64,000 bases of DNA from Symbiodinium natans. Taxonomy: Eukaryota; Sar; Dinophyceae; Suessiales; Symbiodiniaceae. This document shows positions 1-14,662 of the stretch, in pieces. Below the pieces are notes generated by a model. The model was not told the DNA's origin and ran no database searches. It saw only the letters and a list, made by a program, of their open reading frames with translations. The stretch's first letter is position 1; each line of letters starts with the position of its first letter. The stretch spans positions 500,001 to 564,000 of the forward strand of contig CAJNDS010002199.1 in the NCBI GenBank assembly GCA_905221605.1. Reading direction: 5' to 3'. The position numbers were made by a program, and so were the translations under genes.

Positions 1-2880
1 GAACATACCCTCCCACAGATCCCTTCAGCACGGTCTGGTTCGCAGGAGCTCTTGATGGCAGCTGGTGCCACAACCTTATGCGGAACGTTCACAGCATGCC
101 CTCACTTTTTTCTGCAGCCCTCGACTCTCATGAATATCAGTTTCCTTCTCTAGTGCTCAACATCATGCTACATCCTGAAAACTGACCTCCTGAAATTTGC
201 CCCGTCTGCTGCCCTCCATCCAAGTCCCCCGCTCCTCCCATGAAAAAATCGGCTTCCAACAGCCTCCCCGTGGTTTCTCCGAGAACTTGCCCGACGTGAC
301 ACTGACCCGATCTCTGGAGAGGTTGTTTTTCTGAGTGTCTGAAAATGGGCACTCAGGTTGCATCGTTAGGTGGCATGATGGCGGTGCGTGGCCCTTGGCC
401 ATCGTTGGAGGCTGGAAGCCTTTCAAGGTTTAAGACGCTCGACATCTGCTGATCCAACATGACAGCATGCAGGGTCTCACAAGCCTGGAATGGGCTTGTT
501 TGGCCGTTGCTGGAAGCTGAGCATGGAAGTTTTCTGCTTGTTTGCTTGGCTCTGGAAGATCACCGGCTTCGCTTTAAAGGAAGTACTGTAGCTTGCCAGC
601 ACATGTGAGTCAGGTGTTCACCGTTGCACGGTGCTTGCTCACGCAGAAGGTGATGTCTCCGGCGCAGGGAAGAAGGCGCCGCAGTTGCAAACACATGCAA
701 GTTCGAAGCGTACGTATACTTAGTTGCCGGGCGCTGTCTGGTCTTTTTGCACTCCCAGATGGCTTATCGGCTTTGCAGGCCCGGCGCGCTCATTGTTTCG
801 AAGCTGGTGTTGCTTGCAGCCTGCACCGTCGGTGTAGAATTGTCTGACACTTAAACCTCTGGTTCGAACCGTGACTATTGGGCTATCTTCTGCAGTCAAG
901 CCGTCAGCATGACACGACATCCCACAGAACTGCCACAGACTGTGCAAGGTCATTGTACAACGAGTGGCTGGACTGCACGCAGGAAGCCGCACGTCTTTCC
1001 CCACCAGAGGGTGCTGGTGTGTTGATTCGATTGGGGGTGTGGAATGTCCACAATGTGTAGCCATGTTAAGCGAGTAGAAGCGAATGAGCTGAAGCGCAGC
1101 CATTCGTGCAACAGTTGTAGTTAACCATCTGCTTGGCTAGGTGGAGCGGCTTCTGGTCCATTCCATGGCTGCCTCATCCTGGTCCCGTCTTTCGACTTGT
1201 GGCCGTTATAGGCGGAAGGGGGATGTCATGGAACATCTTTCAGTGTCCTTCACGTGGTTGCATGGCTGGGCTGGCATGGTGAGAGAAATTTTTACTCGTA
1301 CCTCAAGCATACCTTGTGTCACTGCTCCGTGCTTTCTTGACTGCATCAGGCATTTGCGACGCTTGCAGCGTGCCTGCCCATGAGCGAGCGCACTGTCTGT
1401 CGAGCTTGCCGGTATCACTCGACAACGAACTGCTCCTTTGCCTGCCGAGGTCATTGGACATACCAGATTGATTCAAATCACTTCAGCTGCGTTCGGCGCA
1501 CTGCTGGTGCCTTTCCACACTGTTACTCTACTTCCAATTGAGGCCAGCGCATGTCGGGTCGCTTGTTTCCGAAACACATGTCTGAGTTCTTAACTGGATT
1601 CAGGTCTCCATGAGATCAGTCTGAGTTTGCTGAACGTTGCTACCTCGCAGTCCTTGAACAGCTCCATTTCGATCATCAACTGGTTGGGGCTGGTTCTCTG
1701 CGTGACATCCGCCGTTATGTACTTCAAGGCGATCGCAGATGTTCACAATGTGGTACTTGTTCCACCAATCCTTCAAACCAAACTCTTGCTGAGAATTCCT
1801 CACCAGGCACGGAAAAGCAGTGCAGAACACCCTGCAGGCATGAAGAGAATTCAAGAGAGCATAAGAGAGCTGTCTGAATGTGTCTTTTTTCTTGTCGCCA
1901 ATGTAGCTCCTCTGCCCGGTTCATTGGATAGTGTTGAGTGCTTTCTGTGCCGTCGCAGGCTACTCCACGCTCCCTCCACAATAGCGGAAACCTGATCTGG
2001 TGGCTTTCGCGCAAAAGAGTGCCCCTATTTTGCTCACAGTTTCTTCTTGGAGGTCCTGGAGCTTGTGCAGTCTTGCTTTCACATCTTACTTGTGCCACAT
2101 CACACCATGTAGAACAAGAGCTTGACTGCATCAATGGCCACTTTGGGCTCAGTGTCAAAGAATGCTGCCTTCACTGCACTACGTGTCGATTGCTTATGCC
2201 AGCCACAAAACGTTCATAAGCTTTGTATACAGTGAGACTCGAGAGCCTGCAGATGAACCAAGCAAGCCATTCATGAGCAGTACTCCCTGCAAACGAACGG
2301 AGCTTTGGGAAGTTCAGCAAAGTTTCCGAGTTGCATGGGCTCTGAAACCGTCCATCCAAGGCCAAGGCCGCGTGCGCCACACTCACTCACGCAGAGCGCA
2401 TCTGTTTTGTGGCAACTCCTCCCCGCATTCTTGGAGGTTATGTCCAGAGCAGCGTAGCCTTGCTGCATCCAGGATCCAGACTTAGGCCACCACTGTCGTC
2501 ACTGGAAGCTTCCCAAAACAAGCAGAGGTTTCGCACCCTCGGGGCGGAGGACGAAGAGGAACCAACTTCATGGCACCGTTGAACCTGTAATTGGAAGAGC
2601 TTCTCAGAGTAGCTCTTGCGGTAGCTCTTGGGGAGTTGTGGAGGAGGATGACCCCCGCAAGCACGACTGCAAGGGAAAGCTGGACCAACGAGAGGCTGAC
2701 ATTGCCTTTGGCTTGCGCCCTCGCCACGTCAGATAATTGCCTCGTTTAGGCAGTCTTCAATTTCAAACAGCAGAAGCTGCAGACAGACATGGAGATGCCC
2801 TGCGCTGAAGCACTCGTGTGATGGCTGTGATGCTGGTTCATCAGCTCTTCTGTCGTGTGTGGATTCTGAGGAAGATTGAA
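1..2880. other. Gene-poor stretch, nothing identified
   Basis: No reading frame here shows a recognisable domain. Open frames are short, overlap each other on both strands, and lack conserved motifs. A frame open from the left edge to about position 177 might be the end of an exon from a gene outside the window, but it resembles no family I know. No repeats or RNA genes were seen. Confidence 0.5.
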
Positions 2881-2903
2881 GTGAGATTGCAGCAAGGTGG
2901 TTC

Positions 2904-3005
2904 ATGGAGGAAATACCCGAGATTTATGGCGCAGACTCCGACGACCTTGACGAGTCTTTGCAGGAAGATGCGCAGGCATCCTCCAGAAGTCTCTCGGAGT
3001 CTTAG
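2904..3005 (+). CDS. Candidate acidic exon, unknown protein
   Basis: A short frame beginning at an ATG encodes an acidic, Asp/Glu/Ser-rich peptide (MEEIPEIYGADSDDLDES and onward) that ends at a TAG. Its composition looks more like real protein than its neighbours do. I do not recognise it. It may belong with the small frame at 3044-3223, which is in a different phase, so a small intron or a frameshift would separate them. Confidence 0.22.
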   Translation: MEEIPEIYGADSDDLDESLQEDAQASSRSLSES

Positions 3006-3043
3006 GAGTCCTGAGGAGAAGCTCAGAAGCCTCCCACACCATC

Positions 3044-3223
3044 ATGCTTCCGTCAGGCAGAGATCATCGCGAAGATATGTTCTACGGGAGACTGCGAGGC
3101 TCAGAAATCGAAATTGCTAGCCAAGCATTAGCAGCCGAAGACCTGAGCAATCTGATGTCACACTCTCAAGCTTTACGTGAGTGTTGGGAGGATCTGAGGG
3201 AGATCGCATTGCAGAGCAAATGA
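3044..3223 (+). CDS. Candidate small ORF or terminal exon, 59 aa, unknown
   Basis: An ATG-initiated 59-codon frame encodes an amphipathic helical peptide (for example EIEIASQALAAEDLSNLM, then RECWEDLREIALQSK) and ends in TGA. The regular spacing of hydrophobic and charged residues argues for real coding sequence. The frame is also open upstream of the ATG, so it may be the last exon of a larger gene. No family is recognised. Confidence 0.28.
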   Translation: MLPSGRDHREDMFYGRLRGSEIEIASQALAAEDLSNLMSHSQALRECWEDLREIALQSK

Positions 3224-4804
3224 GTTAGGCTTATTAAGCTATCTTGCAGGCAATGCGACAGACTCTGCTCGACTGGCTGGTTCAATGTCCAGATCCACAC
3301 AGGCATTGGGTGTGAATCGGAAGCGAAAACGATGGCCTTGACACAGCAATCTCATGCTAGCTCTTTTCGATCCCGAATGGTGGCGTGGACCCTTGTAGGC
3401 AGCTAGTTCATGAAAGGAGCCTGAGAACTCAACTCATGAACTTAAACCTTTCGACGTTAGAGCAAGCTTAGCAGATGGAAATGCCGGCAGTTGACATGCA
3501 TCAGGCGAGATGATTTCGTGGGCAAAGCTGTTTCGATGGCGCTGAAGGTGCATTGTTGCTGGCACAAGCGTCCTCTGCTGTCCTCTGGCCATCTCCGGCC
3601 GAGCATTCACGCAGGTCAACATGGCCGGAAGATCGCAGAAGTGACCGTCACATTCTTGCCTGTTTGGCAGAAGTACAGTTCCTGTGTTTCTGGCATCATA
3701 TGGCGACAACAGCCGATGCCATATTTCTTGGCGTGTGCAGCCGAAGGGTGCGACAAACTGCCCCAGCCGCAAAAGAGTGTGCGATTTGCCTGTCGGACGC
3801 TGCTTCAAACCGTTTGCAACTTCAATTTAGCATTCAAGCTCATTCAAGTTCCAGATTTCTGCGCTCCGGACCGCCAGCTGTCTGTGCAGGCGTGGCTACG
3901 TGCAAACCCCCATAGCTTTCAGACACTTTGCCTTTAAGCACGTACCTTCAACATCCAGTCATACAACAAGCACAAAGCAGAACTCTTTGCTTAAAGCCTC
4001 ACCATTCAGCCAAGTCTAACTAGATTCCATGCCCAATCGGCAGAGATTTGCTCATAGCTTAGTTCATTTGATGGCAGATGGAGACTATGATCTCTGGGAT
4101 ACGCTGAATCTTCAGCCGGGTGCTTCGGTTGACGAGGCTTGACAAAACGGCCGTTAGTGTAAACCACTTGGTGTAGTTCCGGTGCCTTTGTCGAGGTCCG
4201 TGTGGCTTTTCGGGAGCTTTCTCGGCTTTACCATCCCGACAAGCATGCTCAAGCAGGTGAAAGTCCAAGTCTGAGATGAACTCTGGACGCTAACGGCAAA
4301 GGCTTGATTATTTTTGTGAAACTGATGCTGTATGCACTCTTATGCGCTTTTATGCACTACCTAGGTGAGAACGCAGCCTTCGTCAGGGTCACCCCCTCAG
4401 CGTGGAGCAGCTGGTCAGAGTTTGAGAGAAAACCTGCCTTGGCCTGAGGTGCATCGAGCCTATCGGATACTCAGCGATGAGGCCGCGCTGATTTTGTACG
4501 GTTTGATTCTGTTTGATCCAAAGTTTCCTAAGTCCCAGCCGGTGCAGCGGTCAGACATGGTCAGACTCTCAAACGAATGTTCTTTAGCAAAATCTGGCCC
4601 AGAGTCGAAGAAAGCCGGCACCAGCGCGGCGCACCGGTTAAGCATCGCATCATATCGCATCATGCTCATCCATGGGCTGAATTTTGTCTGGACAAACAAG
4701 TCTGACTTTCATCATGCGTCAGCACTACAAACTATCATGCAGGATCAGAAGCTTGTAGAAGTGCGGAGTCCACGTTTTTGAAGATCTTTGTCGGTTCACC
4801 TGCC
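3224..4804. other. Intergenic, no supported gene
   Basis: Several frames of 60-148 codons overlap around 3491-3937 on both strands and have no consistent motif. One contains CAICLSD, which resembles the start of a RING finger, but no further zinc ligands follow. The stretch ends at the 5' side of the RsmG gene, whose frame is open from about 4706. Confidence 0.45.
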
Positions 4805-5590
4805 ATGAGAGGGCCATGGCTGCACGGTGCGCTGGTGTGCTTACTAGGTTGCCAGGTCAGTCCAGCCATGCAAGCAACGCCAGAGATGCTAGCACAGCTT
4901 CTTGGGCCAGGAAAGGCGAACAGACTGGTCGAATATAGTCGGCTGCTTCTGGAGTGGAATGTCAAGATCAACTTGATCTCGAGAAAGGAGTCTTCGACGG
5001 TTGAAGATGTGTTATCTCGGCATGTCTTGCCTTGCATGGCATTCCCTTTGGCAGCTAATTTTCAGCCCGATGAAACCGTCCTTGATGTTGGTACAGGGGG
5101 CGGGTTGCCTGGCTTGGTCTCGGCTATTTGTGCACCTGAGACTCGTTTCACGCTTGTGGACCTTCGTCGGAAGAAGATCATGGTGGTTTCCCAGATAGCG
5201 AAGGCGCTGTCGTTGAAGAATGTTCTGCCGCTGCATGAGAAGGCAGAAAACTTGGCTGAAAAGTATGACTTTGTAACAGGTCGCGGCGTGACGTCACTGC
5301 CACGCTTCGTTCCTTTAGTAACTAAAAATCTGAGAGGGCGCTTGATCCGCAGCTCACGAGCGACCAGAGAGAATGGAGCCCATGAAGTAACAGGCAAAGA
5401 TCCCGACTGTACCACTTCGGTAGCATCAGGCACTCGGTGTGGGCCTGGGATCCTCTACATGAAAGGGGGCGATATACAGGAAGAAGTCGAGGCACTTGGA
5501 TTTGCTCCCCAGCTGCGAGCAACGCTGGATCGATGGATTCCTGGATATGACGATCCAAGTGATTCCCTGCTGCACTTCCCCACACAATAA
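4805..5590 (+). CDS. rsmG: RsmG-type 16S rRNA (guanine-N7) methyltransferase, organellar
   Basis: Family members (RsmG/GidB) transfer a methyl group from S-adenosylmethionine to N7 of a conserved guanine (G527 in E. coli) in small-subunit rRNA. Here the target would be plastid or mitochondrial ribosomes. The 261-residue product has the hallmark NLISRK at residues 56-61, the SAM motif LDVGTGGGLPG at 93-103, and VDLRRKK at 118-124, in the right order and spacing. A loop of about 35 residues (roughly 182-215) interrupts the usual C-terminal strand, between RGRLIR and GILYMKGG. The first in-frame ATG is 4805; the frame is open upstream to about 4706, so an earlier start or a 5' exon is possible. 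Residues 8-21 are hydrophobic and could be a signal segment for plastid import. There are no introns, unlike most neighbours. Confidence 0.88.
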   Translation: MRGPWLHGALVCLLGCQVSPAMQATPEMLAQLLGPGKANRLVEYSRLLLEWNVKINLISRKESSTVEDVLSRHVLPCMAFPLAANFQPDETVLDVGTGGGLPGLVSAICAPETRFTLVDLRRKKIMVVSQIAKALSLKNVLPLHEKAENLAEKYDFVTGRGVTSLPRFVPLVTKNLRGRLIRSSRATRENGAHEVTGKDPDCTTSVASGTRCGPGILYMKGGDIQEEVEALGFAPQLRATLDRWIPGYDDPSDSLLHFPTQ

Positions 5591-6369
5591 ACACGTGCAA
5601 AGGCAAAGCTTAAGCTTCTCACCACGGTCTGACGTGTGAGGAGAAAGGTCCAGAACCATGAACATGGCATTGCCATTGTGGGGTTGCAAGGCCGTAGCTT
5701 TCATTTTTTGTTCTGGTTAAATAATCGCTTTTCGGGAAGCAGGACGCGTACGTAAGGGGCGTGCAGATTCTTGAGTCAATGAATCACTTGTGTGTTGGGG
5801 TGGTATGCACCGGTGAAGACCCCGCACATGAGCCATTCAGGCGCTGCGCGGCTTCTATGCCAGTCGCCAAGAGAGATCTTAGGGATTGCACCATTATTGG
5901 ACCATATTGCCACGTTGCACCCGCTAAAAACTGCACTTTTGCACCTATCCATTTTGACTTCCCCACCGCGATGCTTAGTCGCTGTAGCTTTGTGCAGCTG
6001 TGTCACTGAGTCTTGTTTTGATGGGAAATGTCACGCGGGCAACTCAGGAGAAGTATGGCTTGTCTGGTGTTCGACTAGCAGAAGGTCTGTCAGACGAAGA
6101 TGGCGCACAGGAAGGCCAGAACGGCACTTCTAAGATCTTCTAAGGCAGAGAGTGCGAACGAGGGCACCGAATTGCAACGAAAGATCACTGCCGATCTTCT
6201 GGGCAGGTGCTGTCAGCGTGCCGGACGACAGGTTGAAGGACGCCGTGCAAGGAATGAGTGCCATAATGTCCCATGCAATCCAGCGAAAGCCAGTTTGCCT
6301 TGCGCAGTTCTTATTCTCAAGGCCGCATTTTTTTGCATGGAGTGCAAGGGCCTTTTTACACCACGGCAG
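5591..6369. other. Intergenic, nothing identified
   Basis: Short overlapping frames on both strands, with no domain signature. No repeat or RNA gene was seen. Confidence 0.45.
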
Positions 6370-6489
6370 CCACAACAATCCAGGACTTGGAAGTGCGTGT
6401 CCAGCGCCTGGTACGGAAGCACGAGGAGATCGGAAACCGGAGACCAGTGTGCGTGTACATCAAAACCTTCTTCCGCTTCGATGGAAAAG
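6370..6489 (+). CDS. Candidate internal exon, unknown protein
   Basis: Between a plausible acceptor (GGCAG before 6370) and a GT donor at 6490 lies a continuous frame. It encodes a helical stretch IQDLEVRVQRLVRKHEEIG followed by RRPVCVYIKTFFRFDGK. Alternating charged and hydrophobic residues and the fitting splice signals support real coding sequence. I do not recognise the family. The candidate exon at 7347 could belong to the same gene, but nothing proves it. Confidence 0.33.
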
Positions 6490-7346
6490 GTGGAGCGATC
6501 ATTGTATGAGCCCGCAAGCAAGGAGCTCCGGGCACAGCGACTGCTGAGCCTCAACGGTTCAAACCCTGATTGAGCTGTTGAGCTGAATGATACTGACGGC
6601 AGCCATGCAAATGCAGCAAGAGAGACCCTGTTCCCACCCTGTCAGGCTCCTTCCTCATGGCCTTTGCTGCGACTTCGAAACCTGGCGCGCCTTTAAAGCG
6701 TCGCCATCTCGGTTGGATCCATCCATTGTCGAGGGTCAGCATCGCAACATATTGCGATGAGGTCGGTTTCGCTTGCAGTACAGCGCCCTCTCGCATGCGG
6801 TGCAGATCCACTTGTCAGCCGATACCTTAGAAGAGTTAAGGGCGAGTTAAGAGAGAGGTGATGCGCCTGCACACGCTTTCTGCAGTCCCGCCGTCTCAGG
6901 AACGCTTTCGCCTGTCAGTGGGCTGTGCTCGAGCCTTTCACATGCACCGATGTGACAGCTACATGCACCAAATTTCGTGCCTTGCCTAGGCCTCGCACGT
7001 TCAGTCAAGCAGTGGTGCTGGAGCAGCAAAGCTGATGCTTGCCGCAAGCACCACCGTGGAACTCTCAAATGGATCCACACTCCGCCCGCGGGCATGGAAT
7101 CAGACACATGGAATGCTGTGACATGCTGGGAGGTCGCACCAGGGACCAGTCTGCGAGCTTCTTGCAATGCCCGGATGCTCTGATCGGGGAAGTCACTGCA
7201 CCTTGCAACGCTGGAATCTGATGGTGGAAGTGACCGCATCATTTTGGGATTGTGCTGCGTGAACCTTGAGGTCACCGGCTCCTCAGCTGATGCAGAGTTG
7301 TCGGTGGTGCGGTCTCTGTCTCCACATTGCACCGATTGCGCCTCAG

Positions 7347-7495
7347 AAAAGCAGAGCACCACAAGCTCGAGTGATCTGTCGGGTGCAAAATGGTGCTTAT
7401 GGACAGGTCAGGCAGCAGCTGGGCTGCTCGCGCGACGGTCGCTACCTCGCCCTCAACTTCAGCCCCTGGCTGACGCGCACCTTGGATACTTTGGG
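7347..7495 (+). CDS. Candidate internal exon, unknown protein
   Basis: After a CCTCAG acceptor the frame encodes ARVICRVQNGAYGQVRQQLG and then RYLALNFSPWLTRTLDTLG. The composition is protein-like but no family is recognised. The downstream border is uncertain. It may share a transcript with the exon at 6370-6489, about 860 bases upstream. Confidence 0.27.

Positions 7496-11100
<3,605 letters not shown>

Positions 11101-11153
<53 letters not shown>
11101..11153. repeat. (CAT)n trinucleotide microsatellite
   Basis: About 18 uninterrupted CAT units. The poly-Ser and poly-Met open frames over it are simple products of the repeat and are not treated as genes. Confidence 0.95.
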
Positions 11154-14100
11154 CCGGATTGTAGTTTTTTTCAGCCGTGCGATGATTGCCGCTGAAGATC
11201 GCTGAAGACTACCAGAACGTTGCCTGCAAAGCACATTATAGCATGGTCGCGACTTCTATCGCAGGGTTCGGAAAGTGTCTCAACTGATACCGACACTGTA
11301 GAGGTCCCATTGAGGTATGTCTTATCTACTCATTCAACCTCGGGCAGGGTGCAAGAGGCTATCTCCTTGATACTCCACCCACTGCTTTCTCCGCCACGCA
11401 GTATGTCTTGCTTAGCGCGATGCGCAAAGTAACCGGGGGGCTGCATTGTATGTTTGCTAGTTTGCTTTTCGGACTCGTGCGTAGCGTTGGCACTACCCCT
11501 GCTTGTACAGCTTCCTTTCCCGAACTCGCGCTGGGCCATATGGACATTGGATCGCAGAAGGGCAACCTGTCGGACTCAAGCCCCTCCCCCCCTCAAGGTC
11601 GCATCACTACCCACGAGGTGTGGGCGGCTTTTCGTCGTAAAAGGGGCTTTCACGCCTCTGCGTGCAATACAATCACCCGCAGTTGTGGACAGCTCCGTCA
11701 GCTCTGCGCACCGCGAGGTCCAATTGAGCATCCGCGCAAAACTTCAATTTGGTGGCTCCTGGATGGTAGCGGTACTACCACCGGCTGGACTACAACCTGA
11801 CTTCTTACATGTGTGCATAAACACCCAGTTCTCCATCACTGGCCTGTATTGCTCCGGATGAGCGGGCGAGCTTGTCGTCTCAGATTCCTGGAATCGACAC
11901 ACCTAACATGTATTTGCCAACACTGCCAGCAAAGATTGACGATACAGGTAGCCATTCGCCCGCCACCGGGCCTTGCTAATTGACAGCACAATCCCCCTCA
12001 GAACAGACTCAAAACCCCACCTACTTGAAGCATGCTCTTGGCTTCTATATCACGCAGATCAACAGATATTGGAGGTCTCAACGCGATACGAGCTGTCTAT
12101 TCACAGGGCTTTGACCGGCAGCGAAAGGGAGGCTGCTATTCCTGGAGGGCTTCCGCTTTTTCCCAGTATGTTTGCTAACAGGTTGAATTTCGCAAGCGTG
12201 GTGAAGCAATGTAAAGCACTCTGGCCCGCAGAGCTGTTTCGGGAAGCCGTGGTTGTGGATGAGTAGCTGGGTTTCGGGCGCGTTCCGTTTTAGGTTCGGT
12301 CGACTCGTTTCGTCGGTCGACTCGTTTCGCATTCAGTTCTCTCATGGGAAAACATGCTTACTTTGGGCGATGCTGTTTCTTGGCTGCCAAAAGCATACCC
12401 AAACATACTAAAACATTCAATTTGATGTTGCTTAACTTTGGTTGCAATTTCGCATGTTATGTATTTGCTGACATTTGTTGGCACTCTTGTGCGATGTTTG
12501 ATGACCTGCTAGTGTTCTGGGGAGAACCCAATACTAAGTAGAACTAAGGTTCAAGCCCCAGCTTTAAACCCGAAGCCCTACTTCCATAGCAGCGGATGTC
12601 GGAATGTTGTTGATTTTTTCGGGAAACTTCATCGAGTTTGTTGGTGCCAGTAGTTAACTTGAAATGAAATCAACGCATGGAAACTACTCTGTAGTTGTGT
12701 GACATCTTGCGGGGGGACATTGAAGTTCAGTTCACGTTTCGGCTCAGCAGCTTGCCGGATGGACCATTCGTTTCTGTTCACAGACAGGAGGAGCTAGAAT
12801 AGATTGTCAGTGCTGTGCTTCATCTCGCCAGATTTCGCCCTTTCGAGAGTGGGACTTCCTTTTTCGTAGCTCAGTGGAGCGCAAGCGGACGATCAAAAGA
12901 GAACTTCAGAAGAACACCCGCGATGTTCGGGCGGTGTTTCCTTTAAGCCGGAGCTTTGGCCGTTGGCTGCTCGCCAGGCGTCGACTTCAATCGCAGCTTC
13001 GGAGAGCATGATGTCGTCCTGCTGCCATGAGCGGCGCAAAAATGATTGAGAGGTTTCCGGGCTGTGCACATCTTCATTGATGACCGGATCCTGGCGATTG
13101 CTGGTGACGTTGTGGATGCAGCTGTTGTTTTCAAGACATGCCCCCAGAGCTGAAGCAGACCAGTTGATGCTCTTCCACCCTCGACAGCCCAACCTTCGAA
13201 ATCTCGCTTTACTGCCAGCGGTATCATGACTTAGCAGCTTACCAAAAAGCATTCCGTAAGCCTTGCACCTTGGGATGTTAAAGCCTGGTTCCTGCATCTC
13301 GCAAGGGAACATTCAGCAGCCAAGTATTGGCTAACACAGATAAACACTTGCGTACTGCTTCGGCCGGCCATGGTGTCCTGATGCTCAGGCACTGCGATCC
13401 ATTATCGCTGGAAATAGGATGCTTAAAGCAAACTTGGAGGAGAGAATGGGAGAGCAATTCCGATGGAATCCATCTGTGCCCGCCTTGGTGAGTGCAATCC
13501 TTGTAGCTGGCGGAGCAGATATTTTCGGCGTGCTTTTTTGGCAGGTGGAGCGCATGGGGCAGATGCTGTTGCAGGTTGGGACGAAGAGACTGTGATGTGA
13601 CAGCTGCCACAAGCAGCAGGGGCGGACAGCGGTGCCTTGCCGGGCAGGCCGTTTACATGGAAGATCAGGCAGCAAGCTCGGGTTCTGCTTCTCTGGCGCC
13701 ATCTGATTGGCATGCTGGCCTACTGCATGCTTCTAGAAAAGGCAGCTTGTTCCTCAAACACCGTCACCTCAATGCTTTTAAACTTTAGCTCCTTTTCAAA
13801 CGGCAGCTCACTGCAACCCAGTGCCCTCCAAATTTGATGCTGTAGCCGGTCGATGCAGAGGTGACCTTGGAGCACTTGATCAAGCAGAAGGCGGGGCGGC
13901 GCAACACGTGATCTTCACACTTCACATGATATGAGATGACTTGAGTCAGGCAAATCTCGAGGCCAGAGCTCGGAGCCCAAACTGAGGGCATTGGATAGTC
14001 GTTGGAGTGTCTGATTGTCCTGCCGCGTTTCTGTCTTAGAGGCCCAGGAAGCGGGGTTTTCACCAGGCTTGTGGTTTGCAGCAGAAAGGGCTAGTTTACA

Positions 14101-14662
14101 CATGTATGCCACATGAGCTCGAGCCGTCGCTCGTTCGCATGAACGCTCTCGTATGCAATTAAGCCTTATAGCTGCTTTGAATAAACGTGTTGCTGCATGC
14201 ACACTTGCTTGCCGCATGCACAAAAGCGCTGAAGCTGTGCAGAGCTACACTATTTTATACTATTTTGTGGATGCGCGGCTGGGGGGCTGCTGGGTTGAAC
14301 TGAAGTCGTGGGATGTCCCCTTGCATGGCCCAAAAGTGTGAAAGGCGAGAGTGATCTCCCTCTCGCATCGTTTGTGCGCTGTCTCTCCTTCCTTTGTGTG
14401 TGCGTCTTTTTGTTGCTCTTGAGTTAATGCCTCGGATTTCGCCCCTCTCAGTGCGTAAGGATGAGACGGGCGCCACGGCGTTGCACATTGCGGGAGCCTT
14501 AGTTCTCTGCCAGAATTCGCAGAAGGCTTTAGTGGGCTGAGTCGAGGCAACCACGCGAAACATGCCGAGCACTGTCTCCTGGCTGCTGCGTCACAGGGCC
14601 CGGACCTCTTGCTTTCGGCTTTTGAGGCTGCGGTCTTAAGTGCACCTTTGCCAGCTGCTCAG
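11154..14662. other. Gene-poor stretch, nothing identified
   Basis: Open frames up to about 140 codons occur on both strands (for example around 11408-11861 + and 12893-13713 -). They overlap, lack motifs and show no clear exon borders. I can neither support nor exclude exons of unknown proteins here. Confidence 0.45.

Noticed and set aside
840-880. tRNA T-loop-like GGTTCGAACC
   Set aside because: It is a short palindrome with no surrounding cloverleaf.
3760-3800. CAICLSD, RING-finger-like start
   Set aside because: Only the first cysteines are present; no later Cys/His ligands in any frame.
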